Assembly: GCF_002234405.1 (NCBI RefSeq)
Contig: NZ_NMQT01000060.1
Span: 62,001 to 126,000, forward strand
DNA: 64,000 bases
Reading direction: 5' to 3'
From: Amycolatopsis thailandensis
GTDB lineage: Bacteria; Actinomycetota; Actinomycetes; Mycobacteriales; Pseudonocardiaceae
The translations under genes and the position numbers were made by a program. Below are positions 8,233-17,035 of this stretch, piece after piece. The notes under the pieces were generated by a model. The model saw nothing but the letters and a program-made list of their open reading frames with translations. It had not been told where the DNA came from and ran no database searches. Every line of letters begins with the position of its first letter. Position 1 is the stretch's first letter.

Positions 8233-8949
8233 TCACGGGCACGGGCGCAGGTCGGCCTTCGTGAGCCGCACGTCCGGCCACCCCTTCAGTTCCGACGGCG
8301 CGGTGTACCGCCGCGTGCAGCCCACCGAGCCCCGGCCGACGTCGTAGACCTCGGCGAGCACCGGCGCCGCCTGGCACCGGGCCGACCCGGACTGCGCGCC
8401 GGGGCATTCGTGGCGCACGACGATGACGTCCGCGACCCCGTCGGCCGTCACGTCGTTCAGCGCGACCGTGCCCGCGTCGGAGAAGTACGGCTTCCCGGTG
8501 TCCCGCCAGACCCCGCCGCGCGCGACGAACAGCTCGCCCGCCGAACCGCCGCCCGCTTCACCGCGCACCAGGCAGACCGGCGTCACGCCGTCGACACAGC
8601 GCAAAGAATCGCCCTTGAGGGTGACCCCCATGTCGTTGATCATCAGCGGGATCACCGCGTCCGACCCGATCTTGATCACGCCCTGCTTCCCCGCTTCGTC
8701 GGCCAGCAGCACGACAGGCACCCCGGCGACGGTCATCGCGCCGATCTCGCGGCAGGCCGAGTGACCGCAGTTGACCCCGGGCGTGGCGGGCTGGGGTTCG
8801 GGAACCGGGTATCCACCAGGCGCTCCGTCGGGCGCCGGAGCCTTCGGGCGGAGCAAGACGACGGCCACGATCACGCCCGCCGTCACCACCACCGCCAGCA
8901 GCGCGGTGAGCAGCACGGATCGCGACGCCCGCGCTTCCTGAGTCCGCAT
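8233..8949 (-). CDS. membrane-anchored or exported protein, unknown function
   Basis: A 238-residue protein with an N-terminal hydrophobic segment (about residues 12-32) that is either a signal anchor or an uncleaved signal peptide. A Pro-rich linker follows (residues 35-58), then an extracellular domain with six cysteines, including CGHSAC. Repeating D-V-T-A-D-G-V-A-D-V-I-V-V text resembles an FG-GAP/VCBS-type blade, so a small beta-propeller fragment is possible but unproven. A TACGCT -10 hexamer lies 7 bases before ATG 8949, suggesting a leaderless transcript. I do not recognise a named family. Confidence 0.7.
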   Translation of the reverse strand: MRTQEARASRSVLLTALLAVVVTAGVIVAVVLLRPKAPAPDGAPGGYPVPEPQPATPGVNCGHSACREIGAMTVAGVPVVLLADEAGKQGVIKIGSDAVIPLMINDMGVTLKGDSLRCVDGVTPVCLVRGEAGGGSAGELFVARGGVWRDTGKPYFSDAGTVALNDVTADGVADVIVVRHECPGAQSGSARCQAAPVLAEVYDVGRGSVGCTRRYTAPSELKGWPDVRLTKADLRPCP

Positions 8950-8999
8950 ATCCGAGAGCGTAAGTGATCTAGCACAGAGTGCACGTCTATGTTGTTCCT

Positions 9000-9284
9000 G
9001 TGACGAACCCCGGACTGCCCAACGCCCTGTTCCTCCCCACGGCCAAAAAGCCGAAGGATTTCTCGAGCGCGGAGATCGAACTCCGCCCGACCAAGGACGG
9101 CCGGATGGCGTTGATCGCCTTCAGCTCGGTGCAGCGCCTGGTCGAGTGTTGCGGCCGACACCAGCCGTGGGCTCTGGTGAAGACGGAGCACCTCGGGCGG
9201 GTCTACCAGACCCAGCCGTACGACCTGATCGTGCTGGATTCCGACCTTCCAGAAGAACTTCGGCACCGCGAAGCACTGGTATAA
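9000..9284 (+). CDS. SAV_915-like small protein
   Basis: A 94-residue soluble protein. The segment ALIAFSSVQRLVECCGRHQPWALV followed by YDLIVLDSDLP resembles the actinobacterial SAV_915 family of unknown function, loosely related to SseB-like domains; that family name is from memory. GTG 9000 is chosen over GTG 8979 because a TATGTT -10 hexamer lies exactly 6 bases before it, the pattern of a leaderless gene. It is divergent from the exported protein on its left and 109 bases ahead of accA3. Confidence 0.6.
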   Translation: MTNPGLPNALFLPTAKKPKDFSSAEIELRPTKDGRMALIAFSSVQRLVECCGRHQPWALVKTEHLGRVYQTQPYDLIVLDSDLPEELRHREALV

Positions 9285-9393
9285 AACAATGGTCACCGGG
9301 TGGCCTTGCTCTCATTATTCGGGGCGGTAACTTCCGTAAACTGCTGCGGAGCCGCATCGGGGCGGCCCCACGTGCGAACGCAGGAGGTACGGC

Positions 9394-11184
9394 GTGACCG
9401 AGCAGGCCGGCACAGGTGGTCCGGTGACCAAGATCCTGATCGCGAACCGCGGGGAAATCGCGGTACGGGTGATCAGGGCGGCGAAGGACGCCGGGCTGAC
9501 CAGCGTGGCCGTCTACGCCGATCCGGATCGTGACGCACCCCATGTCCGTCTGGCCGACGAGGCCTTCGCGCTCGGCGGCACCACCGCGGCCGAGAGCTAC
9601 CTCGTCTTCGACAAGCTGCTCGACGCCGCCAAGCGGTCGGGTGCGGACTCGGTCCACCCCGGCTACGGGTTCCTGTCCGAGAACGCGGACTTCGCGCAGG
9701 CCGTGATCGACGCCGGGCTGACCTGGATCGGGCCGAGCCCGCAGGCGATCCGCGACCTCGGCGACAAGGTCACCGCGCGCCACATCGCGCTGCGCGCCGG
9801 GGCACCGCTCGTGCCCGGGACGAAGGACCCCGCCAAGAACGCCGACGAGATCGTCGCGTTCGCCGACGAGCACGGCCTGCCGGTCGCGATCAAGGCGGCG
9901 TTCGGCGGTGGCGGCCGAGGCTTGAAGGTCGCCCGCACCCGCGAGGAGATCCCGGAACTCTTCGAATCCGCGACGCGCGAGGCGATCTCCGCCTTCGGCC
10001 GCGGCGAATGCTTCGTCGAGCGCTATCTGGACAAGCCGCGTCACGTCGAGGCCCAGGTCCTCGCCGACCAGCACGGCAACGCCATCGTCGTCGGCACCCG
10101 CGACTGCTCGTTGCAGCGCCGCCACCAGAAACTGGTCGAGGAGGCGCCCGCGCCGTACCTGACCGACGAGCAGCGCAAGCGCATCCACGAGTCCGCGAAG
10201 GCGATCTGCAAGGAAGCCGGTTACTACGGCGCCGGGACCGTCGAGTACCTCGTCGCCGTCGACGGCACGATCTCGTTCCTCGAGGTCAACACGCGGCTCC
10301 AGGTCGAGCACCCGGTGTCCGAGGAGACCACGGGCCTCGACCTCGTGCGCGAGATGTTCCGCATCGCGCGCGGCGAGAAGCTGCGCATCACCGAGGATCC
10401 GGAACCCCGCGGCCACTCGATCGAATTCCGCATCAACGGCGAGGACGCCGGCCGCGGCTTCCTGCCCGCGCCCGGCACCGTGACGAAGTTCGTCGCGCCG
10501 AGCGGCCCGGGTGTCCGGGTCGATTCGGGGGTCGAGTCCGGCAGCGTCATCGGCGGCCAGTTCGACTCGATGCTCGCGAAGCTGATCGTCACCGGTTCGG
10601 ACCGGCAGAACGCGCTCGAACGCAGCCGCCGCGCGCTGGCCGAGATGGTCGCCGACGGGATGGCGACGGTCTTGCCGTTCCACCGCGTGATCGTGGACGA
10701 CCCGGCCTTCATCGGTGACGAGAACGGGTTCAGCGTGCACACCCGCTGGATCGAGACCGAGTTCGAGAACAAGATCGAGCCGTTCGTCGCTCCGGAAGCC
10801 GCCGAGGCCGAGGAGGAGCAGCCCCGCCAGAACGTCGTCGTCGAGGTCGGCGGACGCCGTCTCGAGGTGTCGCTTCCCGGTGGGTTCTCGCTCGACGCCG
10901 GTGGCGGCGGGACGGCGGTCAAGGCCAAGCCGCGCAAGCGCGCGGGCGGCACCAAGGCCGCGGTGAGCGGCGACGCGGTGACCGCGCCGATGCAGGGCAC
11001 CATCGTCAAGGTCGCCGTCGAAGAGGGCCAGCGGGTCGAGGCGGGCGAACTGGTCGTAGTGCTCGAAGCGATGAAGATGGAGAACCCGGTCACCGCGCAC
11101 AAAGCGGGTACCGTGACCGGCCTTTCGGTCGAGGTCGGTGCCGCTGTGACGCAGGGAACCCAGCTGTTCGAGCTCAAAGACTGA
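9394..11184 (+). CDS. accA3: acetyl/propionyl-CoA carboxylase alpha chain (biotin carboxylase + BCCP)
   Basis: A 596-residue AccA3-type subunit. It carboxylates its own biotin with ATP and bicarbonate for acyl-CoA carboxylases that make malonyl- and methylmalonyl-CoA. The N-terminal BC domain starts KILIANRGEIAVRVIRAA; ATP-grasp motifs include KAAFGGGGRGLKV, RDCSLQRRHQKLVEEAPAP and EVNTRLQVEHPVSE. A linker is followed by a C-terminal biotinyl domain with EAMKMENPV (Lys 561). AGGAGG sits 6 bases before GTG 9394. No carboxyltransferase (AccD) gene is in the window, so its partner is encoded elsewhere. Confidence 0.95.
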   Translation: MTEQAGTGGPVTKILIANRGEIAVRVIRAAKDAGLTSVAVYADPDRDAPHVRLADEAFALGGTTAAESYLVFDKLLDAAKRSGADSVHPGYGFLSENADFAQAVIDAGLTWIGPSPQAIRDLGDKVTARHIALRAGAPLVPGTKDPAKNADEIVAFADEHGLPVAIKAAFGGGGRGLKVARTREEIPELFESATREAISAFGRGECFVERYLDKPRHVEAQVLADQHGNAIVVGTRDCSLQRRHQKLVEEAPAPYLTDEQRKRIHESAKAICKEAGYYGAGTVEYLVAVDGTISFLEVNTRLQVEHPVSEETTGLDLVREMFRIARGEKLRITEDPEPRGHSIEFRINGEDAGRGFLPAPGTVTKFVAPSGPGVRVDSGVESGSVIGGQFDSMLAKLIVTGSDRQNALERSRRALAEMVADGMATVLPFHRVIVDDPAFIGDENGFSVHTRWIETEFENKIEPFVAPEAAEAEEEQPRQNVVVEVGGRRLEVSLPGGFSLDAGGGGTAVKAKPRKRAGGTKAAVSGDAVTAPMQGTIVKVAVEEGQRVEAGELVVVLEAMKMENPVTAHKAGTVTGLSVEVGAAVTQGTQLFELKD

Positions 11185-11230
11185 CGAATGTCGTGGTTGA
11201 CGGGCCCTCGCTCGGCCTACCATCGAAAGG

Positions 11231-11686
11231 GTGAGCGAGGTTCCGTCTCCGCAGCTGCGGATCAGTGATCAGGATCGCGAGTCCGCGCTGGCGGCGCTGG
11301 GCGAGCACATGAGCGTCGGCAGGATCGACATCGACGAGTTCGGTGAGCGGTCCGCCCGGATCACCGCGGCGAAGACGCGCGGCGAGCTGTCCGAGGTCTT
11401 CGTCGACCTGCCCGAACCGCATCCGGGGTACGACGTGCCGAAGCCGGCCGTGAGCAAACCGGCGTCGCCGTGGGCGGGCATCTCGTCGACTCAGCGCGTC
11501 ATGGGCGCGCTCCTGCCGCTCCTGTTCATCGCCACCATCGTGTTCATCATCGGCACCGGCGCCAGTTGGTGGCTGATCGCCATCCCGATCGGGATCAGCG
11601 TCGCCGGTGAAGGGCTCTGGGGCAAAGGCTGGGAGAACGCCCACAAGAAGCTCGGGAAGCAGCGTCGACGGGAACTGGACGGCTGA
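11231..11686 (+). CDS. DUF1707 membrane protein
   Basis: A 151-residue protein. The N-terminal DUF1707 (SHOCT-like) domain, residues 8-60, has LRISDQDRESALAALGEH, then G-R-I-D-I-D-E-F and R-x-x-x-I-T-A-A-K-T-R-G-E-L. A Pro-rich spacer leads to two hydrophobic segments near residues 93-112 and 114-130, and a basic C-terminal tail. TACCAT lies 7 bases before GTG 11231, so it is probably leaderless. A shorter paralogue follows 20 bases downstream. Function is unknown; such proteins are thought to sit at the membrane with the helical domain in the cytoplasm. Confidence 0.85.
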   Translation: MSEVPSPQLRISDQDRESALAALGEHMSVGRIDIDEFGERSARITAAKTRGELSEVFVDLPEPHPGYDVPKPAVSKPASPWAGISSTQRVMGALLPLLFIATIVFIIGTGASWWLIAIPIGISVAGEGLWGKGWENAHKKLGKQRRRELDG

Positions 11687-11706
11687 TCCGCCCGTAGACT
11701 CGGGAC

Positions 11707-12105
11707 GTGAGTGCCGAGAGACCGGACATGCGGCTGAGCGACGCCGAACGCCAAGACGCGCTCGAAGCGCTGGAAGAGCATGTCCGCACCGGCAGACTCG
11801 ACCTCGACGAGTTCGGTTCGCGATCGGCCAAGGTCAGCGCGGCGAGGATGGCCAGCGAACTGGAACCACTGTTCACGGACCTGCCCTCGCCTCGGCCCAG
11901 CGCCCTGCTCCCCCTGCCGCCGATGCCCGGCGTCGCGCAGGCATCGGCGAAGAACGAGGTCCAGCCGACGCCGAAATGGCTGACGGCCAGCGCCGTGCCG
12001 ATCGCCGCCGCGGTCGCGATCGCGCTGTTCTTCTTCACCCGCGGGACGTTCCTGGTCTTCCTGCTCCCGCTGGCGGTCGCGCTGATCATGAGCCGCCGTC
12101 GCTGA
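11707..12105 (+). CDS. DUF1707 membrane protein, tandem paralogue
   Basis: A 132-residue paralogue of the preceding gene: MRLSDAERQDALEALEEHV, GRLDLDEF, SAKVSAARMASELEPLFTDLP. A Pro/Leu-rich linker is followed by two short hydrophobic segments (about residues 95-112 and 114-128) and a terminal SRRR. TAGACT is located 6 bases ahead of GTG 11707, so despite the short gap this copy seems to have its own promoter. It ends 22 bases before the acetyltransferase. Confidence 0.85.
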   Translation: MSAERPDMRLSDAERQDALEALEEHVRTGRLDLDEFGSRSAKVSAARMASELEPLFTDLPSPRPSALLPLPPMPGVAQASAKNEVQPTPKWLTASAVPIAAAVAIALFFFTRGTFLVFLLPLAVALIMSRRR

Positions 12106-12127
12106 AGGGGCCGGTTACCCTCGAAGG

Positions 12128-12658
12128 GTGGAACCGGTGGAGATCAACGCGGGCGAGTACTACCTGCGGCAACTGCGGGCGGACAAGGCTCTCGACGACC
12201 GTCCGGCGCTGGTCGCGGCCTTCGCCGACCCGACGCATCGCAAGTACGTCCTGAACTATCGCTTGCGCGACCTCGCCGAGGCGACCGAGTACGTCGCGTT
12301 GCGCGCGGCCCAGTGGGCCGGTGACGAACGCTGTTCCTGGGCGGTGGCCGAGCCGACGACCGGGGACCTGCTGGGCGAGGTCGGCCTGCGGGACCTCGAT
12401 CTCGACACCGGGTACGCGGAGGCGTCGGTCTGGGTGCGGGCGGCGTCGCGGGGCAAGGGTGTCGCGAGCACCGCGCTCAACGCGGCCCTGCGCTTCGGCT
12501 TCGGCGGGCTCGGCCTGCGCGAGGTCAGCTACCGCTACGAGGAGACGAACGAGATCTCGGCCTCGGTCGCCCGCAAATGCGGGTTCACCCTGGTCGGGCC
12601 CGAATTGGACCCGGCCCCGACCGGGGAACGCCTCATCCGCTGGCGCCGCACCGCCTGA
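12128..12658 (+). CDS. GNAT N-acetyltransferase (RimJ/RimL-like)
   Basis: A 176-residue cytoplasmic acetyltransferase that transfers acetyl from acetyl-CoA to an amine. The acetyl-CoA loop is visible as VRAASRGKGVASTALNAALRFGF, preceded by the LLGEVGLRDLDLDTGYAEASVWV strands and followed by VSYRYEETNEISASVARKCGF, the usual RimJ/L ending. GTG 12128 has a TACCCT -10 element 6 bases upstream, a leaderless arrangement. The substrate cannot be predicted; RimJ/L-type enzymes act on protein N-termini or small molecules. Confidence 0.88.
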   Translation: MEPVEINAGEYYLRQLRADKALDDRPALVAAFADPTHRKYVLNYRLRDLAEATEYVALRAAQWAGDERCSWAVAEPTTGDLLGEVGLRDLDLDTGYAEASVWVRAASRGKGVASTALNAALRFGFGGLGLREVSYRYEETNEISASVARKCGFTLVGPELDPAPTGERLIRWRRTA

Positions 12659-12723
12659 CGCGTTTCGTCCTCTGGATGCGGTAGTTCGTGTCACGTAGTA
12701 CCGCATCCAGAGGACGAAACGCG
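12659..12723. terminator. bidirectional terminator palindrome
   Basis: Perfect 25-bp arms (12659-12683 and 12699-12723; core TTTCGTCCTCTGGATGCGG) between the convergent acetyltransferase and aldehyde dehydrogenase genes. A second copy with 21-bp arms is at 40313-40367. Lone half copies occur near 3686 and 55497. Confidence 0.8.
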
Positions 12724-12728
12724 GGAAG

Positions 12729-14192
12729 TCAGAAGGGGTAGGCCGGGGGCGGGTTCCGGACGGTGACCCAGCGGGTCTCGGTGAACGCCTCGATGTTCGC
12801 CGCCGCGCCGCCGAAACGGCTCCCGGTGCCCGAAGCGGCGACGCCGCCGAAGGGGCTGTTCGCCTCGTCGCTGACGGTCTGGTCGTTGATGTGCACGATC
12901 CCGGTCGGGACGCGGTCGGCCAGCTCCAGTCCTTTGAGGACATCGCGGGTGACGATCCCCAGCGAAAGCCCGTACTCGCTCGCCGTCGCGAGGCGGATCG
13001 CCTCCTCCGCGTCGGAGAACCGCACGACCGGCGCGACCGGGCCGAAGATCTCCTCGGCGACCGCGGGCGCGTCCGGTGGCACGTCGGCGAGCACCGTCGC
13101 GGAGTAGAACAGCCGGTCGTACTCGGCGCCGGCGGCGACCCGCGCCCCCGCCGCGACGCTGGCGGTCACCAGCTCGTGGATCTTGTCCCGCTGTCCCGCG
13201 TCGATGATCGGCCCGAGCGCGACCTCGTCCCGCGCCGGGTCGCCCACCCGCAACGCGGCCGCCTTCGCCGCCAGCCGCTCGACGAAGTCGTCGTAGAGCC
13301 GCTCGTGCACCAGGTGCCGCCCGGTGGTCATGCATATCTGACCCTGGTGGAAGAAAGAACCGAACGCGGCGACCCCGGCGGCTTCGTCGACGTCCGCGTC
13401 GTCGAGCACGATGAGCGCGGAGTTTCCGCCCAGCTCCAGATGTGCCCGCTTCAGATGCTTCCCGGCGAGCTCGCCGACCTTGCGCCCGGCACCGGTCGAC
13501 CCGGTGAACGAGATGACCCGGACCGCCGGATGCGTCACCAGCGTCTCGCCGACGTCCGCGCCGCCCGGCAGCATCTGGAACACGCCCGGCGGCAGGCCCG
13601 CTTCCTCGAAGATCCGCGCGAGCACCACGCCACCGGTGACGGCGGTGCGCGGGTCCGGCTTCAGGATGACCGCGTTGCCCAGCGCGAGCGCCGGGGCCAC
13701 CGAACGGATGCCCAGGATGATCGGCATGTTGAACGGCGAGATCACCGCGACGACACCGGCCGGGACACGGCGGGCCATCGAAAGACGCGGTTCTTCACTC
13801 GGCAGGAGTTCGCCGTACGGACGGCCGGGCAGCGCCGCCGCCTCGTAGCACTCCTGCTCCGCGACGTGCAGCGAAAAGCCCGCGACGCCCGGGACCGCGC
13901 CGACCTCGCGGACGTTCCACCAGCTGATCTCGTCGGCGTACTCGGACCACAGCCGCGCGGCCTTGCGCAGGACGGCGGCGCGCTGGACGTGCGGCGTCGC
14001 CGCCCAAGCCCGCTGCGCCTCGGCCGCGGTTTCCGCCGCTTTCGCGGCGTCTTCGGCCGAGGCGATCCCGACGCTTCCCAAGACGTCGCCCGTCGCGGGC
14101 TCCGTGACCTTCCGGGTGCCGCCGGTACCGGGGACCCACGCGCCTCCGGCGAAGATCCGGTCCGTCCACGTCGACGAGTCGAGAAAAACCAC
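12729..14192 (-). CDS. NAD(P)-dependent aldehyde dehydrogenase (benzaldehyde dehydrogenase-like)
   Basis: A 487-residue soluble enzyme oxidising an aldehyde to its acid. Visible family motifs are SPFNMPIILGIRSVAPALALGNAVILKPD (cofactor pocket), FTGSTGAGRKVG, the general-base region HLELGGNSALIVLDDAD, the catalytic-cysteine motif FHQGQICMTTGRHLV and EEIFGPVAPVVRF. The N-terminal text (W-N-V-R-E-V-G-A-V-P-G) and the SPFGGVAASGTGSRFGG end resemble benzaldehyde/vanillin dehydrogenases rather than betaine or succinate-semialdehyde types. It is monocistronic, ending in the 12659 terminator. The substrate is inference. Confidence 0.88.
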   Translation of the reverse strand: MVFLDSSTWTDRIFAGGAWVPGTGGTRKVTEPATGDVLGSVGIASAEDAAKAAETAAEAQRAWAATPHVQRAAVLRKAARLWSEYADEISWWNVREVGAVPGVAGFSLHVAEQECYEAAALPGRPYGELLPSEEPRLSMARRVPAGVVAVISPFNMPIILGIRSVAPALALGNAVILKPDPRTAVTGGVVLARIFEEAGLPPGVFQMLPGGADVGETLVTHPAVRVISFTGSTGAGRKVGELAGKHLKRAHLELGGNSALIVLDDADVDEAAGVAAFGSFFHQGQICMTTGRHLVHERLYDDFVERLAAKAAALRVGDPARDEVALGPIIDAGQRDKIHELVTASVAAGARVAAGAEYDRLFYSATVLADVPPDAPAVAEEIFGPVAPVVRFSDAEEAIRLATASEYGLSLGIVTRDVLKGLELADRVPTGIVHINDQTVSDEANSPFGGVAASGTGSRFGGAAANIEAFTETRWVTVRNPPPAYPF

Positions 14193-14290
14193 AGGGCCAC
14201 CTTCCAGGTCGGGGATGGCCGACGCTATGCCAGATTCACTCGATCAGGCAATGATTCCTGCGCGCCTGGCACACCACTCGGCGCGAAGGA

Positions 14291-16030
14291 TCAACTCACC
14301 GGTTCGATGATCCCCGTCCGCGCTTCCGGTGCGGCCGAGCGCAGCGCGTCGGCGGCCTCGTCGCTCGGCTGCGACTGGGACTCCCGTTCCGCGTCGACCC
14401 GCGCCGTGTACACCTCGACCTCGCGCTTCTCCTGGTCCTTCGACCAGCCGAGTACCTCGCCGACCAGGGTGGCGACCTGAGCGGCGCAGTCGACGCCGCG
14501 GTGCGCGTACTCGATCGAGATCCGCGTCCGGCGCGCCAAGACGTCTTCCAGGTGCAGCGCGCCCTCGTGGCTGGCCGCGTAGACGACCTCGACGCCGAGG
14601 TAGTCCGGAGCGTGCTCCAGCGGCTTCAGCAGTTCCGGCCGTCCTTCGCCGAGCGCGAGGACTTCGTGCACCATCGAGCCGTACCGGTCGAGCAGGTGAC
14701 GGACGCGGTACGGGTGCAGCCCGTGCTCGGAAGCCAGGTGGTCGGCCTGGTTCACCAGCGCGTGGTAGCCGTCCGCGCCGAGCAGCGGCACCTTGTCCGT
14801 GATGGACGACTGCGGCCTGCCGGGCAGGTCGACGGCCGCGGCGTCGACGGCGTCGGCCGCCATCACCCGGTACGTCGTGTACTTGCCGCCCGCGATCGCG
14901 ACCAGTCCCGGCGCGACCCGGGCGACCGCGTGTTCACGCGAAAGCTTCGAAGTCTCTTCGCTTTCCCCGGCGAGCAAAGGCCGGAGCCCCGCGTAGACGC
15001 CTTCGATGTCGTCGTGGGTCAGCGGGGTCGCGAGCACGGTGTTGACGTGTTCGAGGAGGTAGTCGATGTCGTGCTTCGTCGCGGCGGGATGCGCGAGGTC
15101 GAGATTCCAGTCGGTGTCGGTGGTCCCGACGATCCAGTGATTGCGCCACGGGATGACGAACAGCACGGACTTCTCGGTGCGCAGGATCATGCCCGATTCC
15201 GAGACGATCCGGTCGCGCGGGACGACGATGTGCACACCCTTGCTCGCGCGGACGCGGAACCGGCCTCGGCCACCGGAAAGCCGTTGCAGCTCGTCGGTCC
15301 AGACGCCGGTGCAGTTGACCACCGCGGAAGCGTGGATCTCGGTCTCGCGGCCGTCCTCGACGTCGCGCACCTTGACACCGGAAATGCGGTCCGCCTCGCG
15401 GAGGAAACCGACGACCTGGGTGGAAGTGCGCACCACGGCGCCGTAGTGCGCGGCGGTGCGGGCGACGGTCATCGTGTGCCGCGCGTCGTCGGATTGCGCG
15501 TCGTAGTAACGGATCCCGCCGATCAACGCGGACCGCTTCAGCGCCGGGACCATCCGCAGCGCGCCCGCGCGGCTCAGGTGTTTCTGGCCGGGGACCGACC
15601 GCGCGCCGCCCATCGTGTCGTACATCAGCAGGCCCGCCGCGGTGTACGGACGTTCCCAGATCCGGTGGGTCAACGGGTACAGGAAACTGACCGGCTTCAC
15701 CAGATGGGGTGCGATCGTCGTCAGCATCAGCTCGCGTTCGCGCAGAGCTTCCCGCACCAGACCGAATTCCAGCTGTTCGAGATAGCGGAGCCCGCCGTGG
15801 AAAAGCTTGCTGGACCGGCTGGACGTTCCCGAGGCGAGGTCGCGCGCTTCGACCAGGGCGACCCGCAGACCACGCGTGGCGGCGTCGAGCGCGGTGCCCG
15901 CACCGACCACTCCGCCGCCGATGACGACGAGGTCGAACTTGTCCTCACCCAGCCGCTGCCACGACTCTTCCCGCTTGAGCGGTCCCAGCCTGGCGGGGCT
16001 GTTTTCGGCTTCGCGCTGAGAGCTTGCCAC
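14291..16030 (-). CDS. glpD: aerobic glycerol-3-phosphate dehydrogenase
   Basis: A 579-residue FAD enzyme at the inner face of the membrane that oxidises glycerol 3-phosphate to dihydroxyacetone phosphate and feeds electrons to quinone. The Rossmann FAD motif VVIGGGVVGAGTALDAATRG lies near residue 30. GTSSRSSKLFHGGLRYLEQ, VVNCTGVWTDEL and VIPWRNHWIVGTTDTDW are classic GlpD segments; the C-terminal DAO_C domain ends near residue 550. GTG 16030 is chosen for its AAGGAGG eight bases upstream. A longer frame to 16498 would run across the divergent glpF promoter and start. Together with glpF-glpK it forms a complete glycerol pathway. Confidence 0.93.
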   Translation of the reverse strand: MASSQREAENSPARLGPLKREESWQRLGEDKFDLVVIGGGVVGAGTALDAATRGLRVALVEARDLASGTSSRSSKLFHGGLRYLEQLEFGLVREALRERELMLTTIAPHLVKPVSFLYPLTHRIWERPYTAAGLLMYDTMGGARSVPGQKHLSRAGALRMVPALKRSALIGGIRYYDAQSDDARHTMTVARTAAHYGAVVRTSTQVVGFLREADRISGVKVRDVEDGRETEIHASAVVNCTGVWTDELQRLSGGRGRFRVRASKGVHIVVPRDRIVSESGMILRTEKSVLFVIPWRNHWIVGTTDTDWNLDLAHPAATKHDIDYLLEHVNTVLATPLTHDDIEGVYAGLRPLLAGESEETSKLSREHAVARVAPGLVAIAGGKYTTYRVMAADAVDAAAVDLPGRPQSSITDKVPLLGADGYHALVNQADHLASEHGLHPYRVRHLLDRYGSMVHEVLALGEGRPELLKPLEHAPDYLGVEVVYAASHEGALHLEDVLARRTRISIEYAHRGVDCAAQVATLVGEVLGWSKDQEKREVEVYTARVDAERESQSQPSDEAADALRSAAPEARTGIIEPVS

Positions 16031-16265
16031 GTGACATTCCTCCTTGGTGCCGCTGTGGCTCCAGCATCGCACGATCGGCCACGACGGGTCCGTTATGCGG
16101 GTGACACGTGTGGCGTAACCCTCGTCGATCTTGAAAGAATTCGTCCGCTCAACGCCTGGAAGGAACAAATACGCGACGGTAACGTGCGTCGGACGTGGGT
16201 CGGCAAGGGCGCCGTAGCACACCGTGTACGACCCTGCGCGGAATGTCCAAAGTGGAGGTCGTACG
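16031..16265. promoter_or_regulatory. divergent glpD / glpF-glpK promoter region
   Basis: A 235-base intergenic region between divergent glpD and glpF, necessarily holding both promoters. Local A+T-rich stretches (AACCCTCGTCGATCTTGAAAG near 16117 and GGAACAAATACGCGAC near 16161) are candidate promoter elements. I see no clear IclR/GlpR operator, and no regulator gene is adjacent. Confidence 0.5.
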
Positions 16266-17021
16266 GTGAGTGTGGGAGCCATATTCGTTTGGGAGCTGCT
16301 GGGAACGGCGGTCCTGATCCTGTTGGGCAACGGCGTGGTTGCCAACCACGTGTTGCGGAAGAACAACGGCCACAACGGTGGCGTCGTGATGATCACCCTC
16401 GGGTGGGCGTTCGCGGTCTTCGCCGGCGCGAGCATCGCCGCGCCGAGCGGCGCGCACCTCAACCCGGCGGTCACACTGGGCCTCGCCATCGCGGACAAGA
16501 CGAAGTGGGCGGACGTCCCGATCTACTTCGCCGGTCAGCTGGTCGGCGCGATCCTGGGCGCGGTGCTCTGCTGGGCCGCCTACAAACTCCAGTTCGACGA
16601 CCACCCCAACCGCGACGAGACGCTCGGCATCTTCTCGACCGCGCCGCAGATCCCGAACAAGGCCTGGAACCTCGTCACCGAGATCATCGGCACCTTCGTG
16701 CTGGTGGCGTGGATCCTGCTCAGCCCGGTCTACGCCAACGCCGCGGGTGAGGGCGGCACGCCGAACTTCGGGAACTCCGCGCTCGGCTACGCCGGTGTAG
16801 CGTTCGTCGTGCTGGTCATCGGCCAGTCCCTCGGTGGCCCGACCGGTTACGCCATCAACCCGGCCCGAGACCTCGGCCCCCGCATCGCGTACACGTTCCT
16901 GCTGCCCATCAAGAACAAGGCCAACCCGAACTGGGGCTACTCCTGGGTCCCCGTCGTCGGCCCGCTGGTCGGCGGTGCCCTGGCCGCCCTGCTCTTCCTC
17001 GCCGTCCACAACCTCACCTGA
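16266..17021 (+). CDS. glpF: glycerol uptake facilitator (MIP/aquaglyceroporin)
   Basis: A 251-residue channel for passive glycerol entry. Six membrane spans and the two half-helix pore motifs are present: GAHLNPAVTLG and YAINPARDLGPR, the latter with the Asp (NPARD) typical of glycerol facilitators rather than water channels. GTG 16266 has GGAGG seven bases upstream; an in-frame start at 16224 lacks one. The kinase follows 14 bases downstream in the same operon, trapping glycerol as glycerol 3-phosphate. Confidence 0.93.
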   Translation: MSVGAIFVWELLGTAVLILLGNGVVANHVLRKNNGHNGGVVMITLGWAFAVFAGASIAAPSGAHLNPAVTLGLAIADKTKWADVPIYFAGQLVGAILGAVLCWAAYKLQFDDHPNRDETLGIFSTAPQIPNKAWNLVTEIIGTFVLVAWILLSPVYANAAGEGGTPNFGNSALGYAGVAFVVLVIGQSLGGPTGYAINPARDLGPRIAYTFLLPIKNKANPNWGYSWVPVVGPLVGGALAALLFLAVHNLT

Positions 17022-17035
17022 GACTGGAGTTTTCG

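Noticed and set aside
9121..11223. 700-codon minus-strand frame opposite accA3, and similar long antisense frames opposite GH3 (3747-5630) and mutB (27937-29973)
   Set aside because: Shadows of GC-rich codon use: arginine/aspartate-rich, no family motifs, fully antisense to well-recognised genes.
16031..16498. 156-residue N-terminal extension of GlpD
   Set aside because: It would run through the glpF start and promoter, has no GlpD-like sequence, and GTG 16030 has a strong AAGGAGG.
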